Assembly: GCA_000733355.1 (NCBI GenBank)
Contig: JNVV01000020.1
Location: 404,035-468,034 of the forward strand
DNA: 64,000 bases
Direction of reading: 5' to 3'
Source of the DNA: Falciphora oryzae
Lineage: Eukaryota > Ascomycota > Sordariomycetes > Magnaporthales > Magnaporthaceae
Shown in pieces: positions 56,017 to 64,000 of the stretch. Position 1 is the first letter of the stretch, and each line of letters opens with the position of its first letter. A program made the position numbers and the translations under genes. The notes below the pieces were generated by a model, which made no database searches, was not told the origin of the DNA, and was given only the letters and a program-made list of their open reading frames with translations.

Positions 56017-59000
56017 GATTTCCGTGCAAGCTGGCGACAACCGGCAGAGCCGGCGTTATTTAACGTGGATTTTTGGTTTTAACAGACAAATTAAAATAAT
56101 GGCAGGGAGGTTCTCCTGATCGTTTGATGCCGTTTTCCTCGGCGTGAATGGACTTGGAGGAGCGATATAAGTAGCTGAGGACAGTTCTGCCCAAGTGGTG
56201 GTTCGCCAGAGGTACCACGAATGTTCGCGTAGTGGAGGTACTTCCTACTTCATCGATACGACTTAGTCCTTGGTAGCCCATTTGTACTCGAGCCCTACCC
56301 ACATGGGTTGGCGAGGGGCGAGGGGCGTGGATGGTAGCCGCAGAAAAAAGAAAAAAGAGGAGAAAAAAAAAAAAACAGCTGCGAGCCACTGGCGCACCAC
56401 CGTAGAGCATTCATTGGTGTCTTTAGTGGGCCGGTTGCCTCATTGCGGATTGCGGCTCAACAGGATGCAGGTCGCATGGTTCGCATGGCGCATTTTCGTC
56501 GCAACAGCAGGTCCCCCCGTCTGTCTGTCCGCTCCTAAAAATGACCCTCTTCCCTCCCGCTCTTTCCTTCATCCCAACCGAACCACCAGGCCGTCCATCA
56601 CAGTCCCCCACCTATTCACTACGACAGGTAGCGATCAATTAGAATAGGAAGAGAATCAACAAGATGCGGGCGCGGCGGGGGCCCCCACCTTTTATACGTA
56701 GGCCGGCATCCCAGTATCCAGTCTGCCTGGTGCCAGCATTGAACTTCTGCAGGTGCACCATAGACCAGCACCATGTAGCATCCGCAATTCCGACATCGCA
56801 ATCGATTCCCGCCAGTCCCAGCCCTATGGTACCCGGCGGCGGCCCAAGACCCCGACGACAGCCGCAAATGCCGCACTGGTGATTCCGTTGGGACCGGAAC
56901 ATCCACCGTGCTTGGAATAATGCCCAACTGGCAGTTCATTGGGCAGATCGCCAAATTGCATATCAATGGGCCGATGCCCCTGCTCCCATTCCATGCTGCC
57001 GCTGTTCCCTCATCCCGCCCACCGTCTTTCATTCCCCTGCCCAGCTGATCCCCCGCAAGCTCCGCCGCAGAGCGGGACGTCGAGCCCCCGCATGGCGGCC
57101 TCAGCCAACACAACTGCGCATCCAGGCACCACAGGCCATCAAGCGCAGAACCTACCCTCGAAACTCAATTGCCATCAAACATCGACCATTGAATAGGAAG
57201 GGATCACCCGAAGCCCCGACCCCAAGATTAAACCCGGGGGTTTCCCCTGGATTTTTCTGAGAGCTTGAGCCGCTTCGTTGGACGATTGGCTACCGTTGCA
57301 CCAGGGTGTGGCGCTGCGTCATTTCCTTCTCCAACTTCGTCGCCCTGCGCCTCATTTGTTGCCCCTGAGACCCCTTCTTTTCTCCCCAGGACTAGAGCCG
57401 GGGCTTTCTTGGCCACGCTCAAACGTGGGAAACAGGATCCATCCCATACCGGTGGTATTCGCAGGCCTCCGGCATCATTCAGGTCGCCGGCACGGCCCTG
57501 GTTTGAGGCCCCAAGCGCGGTGGCCAATCCGCCAGGCGATGATCGTTGCCTTGACGATGATCGCGACGCGTCCACCACCAACCATCCTGGTTCACCACCT
57601 CGGCTGCCGCCCTGGCAACGACTACCTATTTGATCTACACACTTCGCGGTCGACTGGGACGCGACCCCGGCAACATCTACGCGACGATAACCGACACTCA
57701 AGAGTGTCCGGCTGATATCAGACTACGCGAACAAGGCGTCGCCTATCAGGGACCCGAACGGAACTGGCCGACGCCGTCTCCAAACATGGCCGAGCGATTC
57801 GCCGGCAGCCGTGATGGTGCGAGCTGAACTTGCCCAGAAGAGTGTGCAGCGCGAGCCTATCTCGTCAGCTGAGGTCCAAAGCTGCTCTTCGGCGCCTCGT
57901 ATCACCGACGCTACCAATCATCGCTTCACAGGCGACAGCTCATCTCTCACCGCCCAGCCACTTTGAGCCGTTTATCCCGCCCAAATAAGGCGACCCTCTC
58001 TAACCTCCTCACCGACCCGACCCGTGACTCTAAACGCACGGCGAGGAGTTGACGGGGCGAATATGGCTGGCCTCCTCGAGGTTGGGTGACACCGACCTCC
58101 CAGTTTTGTCAGACGCCGGGCATGTTTACGATGTCGGGGTGCGGCTGGGTATTGTCAGAACTAGGCTGAAAGCTGATGCGGCTCTGTTGCCTTGGGAGCC
58201 TTGCTTGGGGGCGCACGGCCCTCGGAAGATATACCGCAGAAGATCCTGGTGAAAGAGGCGGGTGGCGTGAATCTCTGTGAGGAACGGCGAAGTAATTACC
58301 CGTATGACAAGGCTATGTATGAGCCAGTTGCTCTCTACGGCGAATGGCACTTGAGGTGATGAGTCACGGCCGGTGTCTTCGGCTCGCATTCGCCCCTGGT
58401 TTCTATCAAAATGCTTCTTCTCGCGAGAAGTGTTAGGCAGCAGCGTGCATTTTTGAACTTGTCGGGTGAGGCCAAGGCGTCGGCGGCAAGTGTTGATATG
58501 GTACTGCACAAACAAAAAACAAGTAATCCCTTTTTTTCTGGTGTGCAAAAGAAGCAACATGCCTGTCGAGCATGATAGAGTGTTACTTTGTGAGCTCTTC
58601 TTGATGCCCAATGCTACTGCCGTCCCCCAACTGCCGTGTCCCAAGGTTCTCCCACCCTCCTTTTCGTGCCTCGGGCCTTATGGTCTCATGCAGGGAGTGT
58701 TCTAGAAGCCCAGAATAGAAGTTCGAGAAGCTCGGCTGTGATGCATGTCGACCTGTAGGCTTCCCGATTCCCAAAAAAGCCTGCTAGGCTTGCGCCTCTT
58801 GCATGATTTAGGACACGCATGCCCGAATCTCGGCACGTAGATATGCAAGATCAGGCTCCTAAACTATCCATTACCTGTTCGGCATATACTCCGAGCCTCT
58901 TGATACAATCCAACCTTAAGCGAGCCGAGCTATGGGGATGTGACACGTTTTCCGGGTAACAAGGGCGTCGCCGGCCGGCCGGAAAGAAAGCAACAGGTTG

Positions 59001-62000
59001 AGCGGCCCCGTGCCACTTGGCCTCCTGATACTGGGTATCTCCAAAGCAGTGCTGTCATTGTCGACGTCACTGTATCTATTCCGGGCGAGAGGCACCTGGA
59101 GGCGTCGGCAAGTTTTCGATATCGTGGGCTAGTTATCGCACCAACAAACACCGCCTCGTATCGCCCCAAAGTTGCCTTCAGCATCAAGAGGTTGAAAAAG
59201 TTTCACCGGCGAGAATCTGGTCGACTCATCTTCAGAAGCCTTGGATTCAGTGGCTTTGAACGCATGCTGGCTCCGCGGTCGACGGCTGATGGGCGTGCAT
59301 GGCATTGGCGTTCGGGAGAAAAGAATTACTCATCGGTGCCACAAGAACCAAGCCTCTCGCTTTTTTGGAGGGCTCGGTACGCAGATTGGGTGATGCGAGC
59401 CGCCCCCCAGTTCCATAGGAAAACATTCCCCGAACGATTATGCGCTACACTTTGGCTGATTGGGATGAGGCTTGCAACTGAGGCGATCCTCGAGCTATCA
59501 TGTCAGGGCTGTTGAGTGGCTGCCAAGATTGCTGCCCGACTATACTTCCTTATTTCAGGTTCGGGGTGTATCGCTACGCTAGCGTCCGGTGTAGGGTCAG
59601 AAATCAAAGACTGCATGCCACTGTATGAGACTTTCCGTAATTAACCCCAGTCCGGATATCCATGGCACTCGGACCTCAGGGACTCGGAAGCCGCTTAAAG
59701 TAGAAGGCTACGCCGTCTGTTTAAGCGTGAGAAATAAGAGTTATGCGTTGTCCCGCTAGCTGATGCAGGTGAGCACAACCAAACAGCTCATGTGACTACT
59801 GAATCAATACTCAAGATGAGGACTTGAAGACACGTCAATCCGGCCAGTCGGCCCTTAGTTTGGAAAGGCCCGGCGGTTGCCAGCCTATAACATGATAACA
59901 TGAGCCGTGCTGCCTCCAAGCTACAAGCTGGCGTGATTGGTTAACATGTTTGGGCATTAATAGGGCTGGCGAGGAGTGTTAGCCTCGCAAGAAGGTGGAT
60001 ATATAAGATGCAATGCCACCCCCCCTGTCATCCTAGCCTCAAACGTTTAATAGCCTGCATATGGAGGGGTAAAAAACCATGCCCAACGACGTCTGCTCAC
60101 TGAAAAGGACGAAACGCCCGAGATGAAACGGAAGAGGTAACAAATGATAGAGGAGGGGTGCTGTAGGCGAGGTGGCAGCCACAAAGAGTGAAAACACGGG
60201 CATCATCTGACAGTTGTTCCTCCACATGCCAAGGTGAGAAACACACCTGATAGTCGTCTTTTGACCGGTGAGCCCAAGGCCATTGCAAAGAAGGGCCGAG
60301 CCGTGCCCGGTGAGCTGGACGTGCCTATCATTTACACGCACGAGACAAAATACGGGGGATTAGTTTAGCGGCGCAGATAGATCTCTGCGCTACTAACTTA
60401 TTCCGACTAGGGGAAGTAGTTCCACCTCTCTGAGGCGAGCAAAGGCCCCCTGAGCTTTTGGGCGGGCTGCCTGGTGGTTGTCGTTGGGCACCGATGGGAC
60501 ACCTCAACCCAACTCATTCCGCCATGATGTGGCAGGTCATTGACGAGGAGACTTCCCCCAAGACTGACCGATCATTCAAGTTTGTTGTCTTTCACTAGTT
60601 ATATCCTCCCGATGATCCGGATTCTGTCGGATACCTGCATTGGTTTTCCTTCTGAGTGGTCCTCCTCGACGTCCAAAAACCTGGAACGCGGGACGTTCAA
60701 TGCCAGCTCCGTGAGGGCCAGCGTGTTTCCCCGACGATAGCAGCATTAGCCCCGTGGGGCTTCGTGCCGGCTCCCAAGGGAAATCCGTATTTTCTGGATC
60801 TGATTGGGTGTCGCTGGAGGCGACATGCACCAATAGAACCCGCCATATGGAAGAATGAGGGGAAGCCCCCGGGTACCTACCTGGATGATCTCCAGACACA
60901 GGAGAGCATGGGGGCCCAGTCTAGCTACCGCTTTTTTCAGGGCTGCAATGTCGGACCACTAGCCCTGTCTTTGAAGTGACGACGCCGCAGTGGCTCGCCT
61001 CAACTTATCTTCCCTGGCATATTTGAAGGGATCTTTCAGCCAACAAGACCTTTCCGGGGCTGCCACCGGCTTCCTCAGACCTGGTTGCTTTCTCTCTTTG
61101 ATCCCCTTCTTTTCCGTGTGCATTTATGCTGTCCACCTGTGACACCAAGACACAGCCACAGCAAATCCCGTGTTGGCCCTGTTGCTCCCCGCCGAGCTGC
61201 ACATCGTATTTATGCCGAAAGTCCTCCCATCCCGAAAGCCCTGAAAATAATGCGCCCTGCCGTCGCCGCTCGCCTTACCGGAAAATGTTGCAAGTTTTTG
61301 GTGGAAAAGGAATTTGACGATGCTCCCAACCCCCACAACATCCCACGTTAAAACTGCACATATACAAACAAGTGCAACGAGATGACGAGGCTTAGCCCTG
61401 CGCTGGTTCCGAGACGACGCCGCGAAGCCGTGCCCACATCCGACTGGAACACTTCCCATCAGGAGCCCGGACATCAAGAGACTCTGCCCATTGCACTAGG
61501 ACAAGAACCCTGGAGGGTATCACTGCCTTTCGGGCCTGCGTCAAGGAGAACCCGTGCCCGAGTTCTACCACGCAAAACCCAACCTGTCGTTGCCTTTATT
61601 GGGCGGGCTGCTGCATACCGGTGTGTCGCTGTCCGCGGATACCGGCCTGGTTGGCCCCAAGCTCTCCGTCTAGACTCCGGCAGGCAGGCGGAAGGCCCCC
61701 TGGAGGCAACTGTCTGCCAACGCGCAACCGCGCGTTCCCTCTCGCCCTACTCTAGGGGGTAGTGGTTGGTCGTGAGTGACGGTATCGTGAAGGATAGGGC
61801 GGGTCGATAGGAGGACGGGGCACCGATTCCGCCTGCAGGGCCAAGGAGGTAAAACACACACACACACACACACACGCAACAAGCAGCCAGTGAAAAATTC
61901 TCGGTCAGGCAAAAAGGACGCCTGCTTTTGTCGGAACGGGAAGCAATACGGGGCCTCTCGGGGAGCATCGGATAGAAGGCAAACGCAAGGGGAGACCACC

Positions 62001-63584
62001 TGGACTGCCGCGCCGAAGAACAAACAACCACGTAGCCGCGTGGTAGGGAACTGGGGCCGGGTGAAGAAGCAACACGTAAACCTGCGTGACGCCTGATGCG
62101 CCTCAACCCTCCAGCTCCATACCTCAGGAACATACGCCGACTCCGTTGTTCGACGGAAGAGTTTTCTTCCATCTTGCGTCTTTGGATAGAAAGCAAAGCA
62201 CAAGGAGAACATGTGTTGACGTGTGAAGGGACAGAAAGGGAGGGGAAAGGGGCCCCAAGGGAAGAACCGCAGGACAAGCTCACTCCAGAGGCCGCAGGGC
62301 GCCCAGGACAAGCAGGGCACTTGCAGTCTGCAAGGTGGAATTTCTTTTATCCGCGCCTTCACCGCTCCACCGTATCGGGCAAGCAGATCGCCATCGCCGT
62401 GCCGGCTTCGGAGCCGTGTTCCGGGCGGAATCCACCCCGGACAGCTCGGTGAAAGCCCCAATTGTCGACCCATGCCAGACGCAGCTCCCCCCTGTTTATA
62501 CAACCTTGTTTTAGCACGAGAGAGCCGCAGGAATAGCTGCGTCCGCCTTGCCTTGTTTTCTTCTGGTCTTCCTTTCGGTGTGCCCCTCCACGCCGCGGTG
62601 ACCAGGTCAACCAGGGTCAAGGAGGCGGTGAAGGGGTGGATCGTCTACCTGGATTAGGAAAAAATAAGCAAGCGCCGTGCCGGACGGCTGGCACCGGAAC
62701 AGAATGACGACGACCGGCATTAGATATCACATGAACGAGCGTTTGTCCGGGGTGTAATCCCGGCCGGCCCAAGTCCGCTTCTCCTTTCGTTGCCGGTACG
62801 TTCACCGGTGCGCCACGGGAATCTGGTGTACAGCTATTTATTGGCTAGACATCAGACGAAACGACATCATGGGAGAAAAGAAAGAAAAGAAAGAAGAAAG
62901 TGTAGTAACATTCTAACGCCCATGTGCTGCACGACATCCGCTGTCCCACGCTCCACAAGTGAACCCGTATGTAGGACCACCTAAATGGACGACTTCACGC
63001 GCGCCTTTGTAGACCCATGTGCCCTATAAGTGTTTTTCTCTGAATCCCGTACGTAAAATTGCCTGAACCTGCCTAACTCCTGCTGCACCTCCCTTTGCCC
63101 AACATGAAAAGACTCATAGCCATCGTTGCCCGGGTTCTCTCCATGTCAGCCGTGTTCGCTACCAAGATGGTCCAGGCCAGTAGGCGGACGCCTCCCTGCC
63201 CTAAGCCTGCGACCTACTGCGAACACCAGCCCACAGAAAAGTGTTGCCCGGTCGATGAAGCCTGACGATGCATCTATGCCCGAGCGCCGACCCTTCTGCC
63301 CCCATTTCCGGATAAAGTCTTGGGCCCATAACGCACACGTGTACCCCTCAAGCCTGGAGTGTGGGTAGCATGTGGATTAAGCCCCGTCCTTTCCCCTTAC
63401 CAAGCCATTGCCAGCAGGCCCTGCATGAAGGCAACCGAGAAAAGACCAGAGGACGGGCCGGGGGCACGCCCGAGGCGTCCATCCGAAGCTGCCGACCTCG
63501 GTTGTCTAGGGACTGCCTCTTAAGGAAACTCCGACTATGTCCCCTAGCACCCCATGGGCTAGGTAGGCTAGCTGTCCACACTCC
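56017..63584. other. 7.5-kb stretch without a supported gene
   Basis: Several frames exceed 150 codons (57228-57701 minus with a basic RPTKRLKLSEK end; 58126-58644 minus; 58940-59515 plus from GTG; 61670-62620 minus from TTG). None has a domain, a good start or splice partners. Contains an AC microsatellite at about 61855-61875 and a small hairpin (gcgcaga/tctgcgc) near 60370-60395. A spliced gene at 57228-57701 is the likeliest omission. Confidence 0.35.
61855..61875. repeat. AC dinucleotide microsatellite
   Basis: About ten uninterrupted AC units. It forces the Val-Cys-Val-Cys stretch in an otherwise unconvincing minus-strand frame. Confidence 0.9.
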
Positions 63585-63601
63585 CCCAGGAGCTTACCTC
63601 A

Positions 63602-63705
63602 CCCAGCTACTGCTCTGCTCGGCATCCGCGCGCCCCAGGAGGAACTCACCTTTCCCAGCTGCTGCCCTGCTCGGCATCCGCGCGCCCCAGGAGGGACTCA
63701 CCCCT
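63602..63705. repeat. 52-bp tandem duplication
   Basis: Units 63602-63653 and 63654-63705 differ at a few bases and share ctgctcggcatccgcgcgcc. Partial copies flank both sides (cccaggagcttacctca at about 63585 and ccagctcc at 63707). On the minus strand each unit contains a GGTGAG or similar donor-like site. It abuts the stop codon of the gene running off the right edge. Confidence 0.88.
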
Positions 63706-64000
63706 ACCAGCTCCCACCCGTCTCGGTCTCCAGTATGCCCGCCAGGTCCAGCTGCAGACACAGCTCCGCCTCGGGGCCCAGCCAGGCCATCAGGTCCGAC
63801 AGCACACCGGGCGCGAACCTGTGCCGCACGCGCAGCAGGCTGTCAAGCGCGCCCTCGCGCCTGGCCAGCCACGCCCTCCTCCCTTCGGCATCGTCCTCGC
63901 CGCCCCGCCGCCGCGCGTAGATGCCGACGTGGTAGTGCAGCACCTCCTGCGCGCCGCGCGCCACGTCCGCAACCACCGCGCCGCCGTCCCTGTCCGTGTC
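63704..64000 (-). CDS. 3' end of an unrecognised gene (partial, right edge)
   Basis: A minus-strand frame enters from the right edge and ends with TAG at 63706-63704, giving 98 residues. Strong G/C third positions and a protein-like sequence (HYHVGIYARRRGGEDDAEG, LLRVRHRFAPGVLSDLMAWL, ELCLQLDLAGILETETGG) support coding. It looks like a soluble, mostly helical C-terminus and I recognise no family. The last codons AGC TGG TAG fall in a tandem duplication whose units carry GGTGAG on this strand. The apparent stop could therefore instead be the start of an intron (TGGTAGGGGTGAGT). Confidence 0.6.
   Translation of the reverse strand, partial: DTDRDGGAVVADVARGAQEVLHYHVGIYARRRGGEDDAEGRRAWLARREGALDSLLRVRHRFAPGVLSDLMAWLGPEAELCLQLDLAGILETETGGSW

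Noticed and set aside
58940..59515. 191-codon plus-strand frame
   Set aside because: Starts at GTG, has no domain, and competes with a minus-strand frame over the same bases.
61670..62620. 316-codon minus-strand open frame
   Set aside because: Opens at TTG, crosses an AC microsatellite, and has Cys/Phe-rich patches without a recognisable fold.

Overview
This window looks like genomic DNA of a filamentous ascomycete (Pezizomycotina, most likely a Sordariomycete). The genes are GC-rich. Their introns are short (52-165 nt), with GTRNGT-type donors and CTRAC branch points. There is a Kex2-type secreted precursor, an Est1/SMG7-like protein and an HOL1-type MFS transporter. The old transposons show the signature of repeat-induced point mutation (RIP): loss of CpA/TpG, many TpA, and stops at former CAG/CAA/TGG codons. 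No bacterial or phage features were seen.

Layout: 1-562 is the C-terminal end of an unrecognised reading frame entering from the left. 2680-3657 (-) is a three-exon unknown gene. 7546-8667 (-) is a six-helix fungal membrane protein with three ~70-bp repeats just upstream. 10739-12364 (+) is an MFS transporter. 14085-14771 (-) is a secreted, repeat-built, dibasic-processed peptide precursor. 15521-16221 (-) is a two-exon small secreted six-cysteine protein. 16431-19315 is a structurally complete PIF/Harbinger DNA transposon with an open transposase. 25314-26202 (-) is a two-exon acidic unknown gene. 53326-56016 (-) is a five-exon Est1-type gene. 63704-64000 (-) is the 3' end of a gene leaving on the right. 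Long stretches between these (3.7-7.5, 19.3-25.3, 26.2-33.2 and 56.0-63.6 kb) show no gene I can defend.

33257-52557 is a transposon nest with readable stratigraphy. A RIP-decayed Harbinger-like element (ends 33257 and 52557) contains two solo LTRs. One of these was split by a 16.7-kb Ty3/gypsy chromovirus (129-bp LTRs, target duplication AATCC). That chromovirus was in turn hit, inside its reverse transcriptase, by a second chromovirus with 531-bp LTRs (target duplication AAACG). The inner element is arranged LTR-internal-LTR-internal-LTR, and the 21-N assembly gap probably hides about 3.5 kb.

The most interesting host locus is 14.0-16.4 kb. It holds a precursor predicted to yield several different secreted peptides and a small secreted cysteine-bearing protein on the same strand. 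An apparently young transposon sits 209 bp upstream of the latter's start codon.
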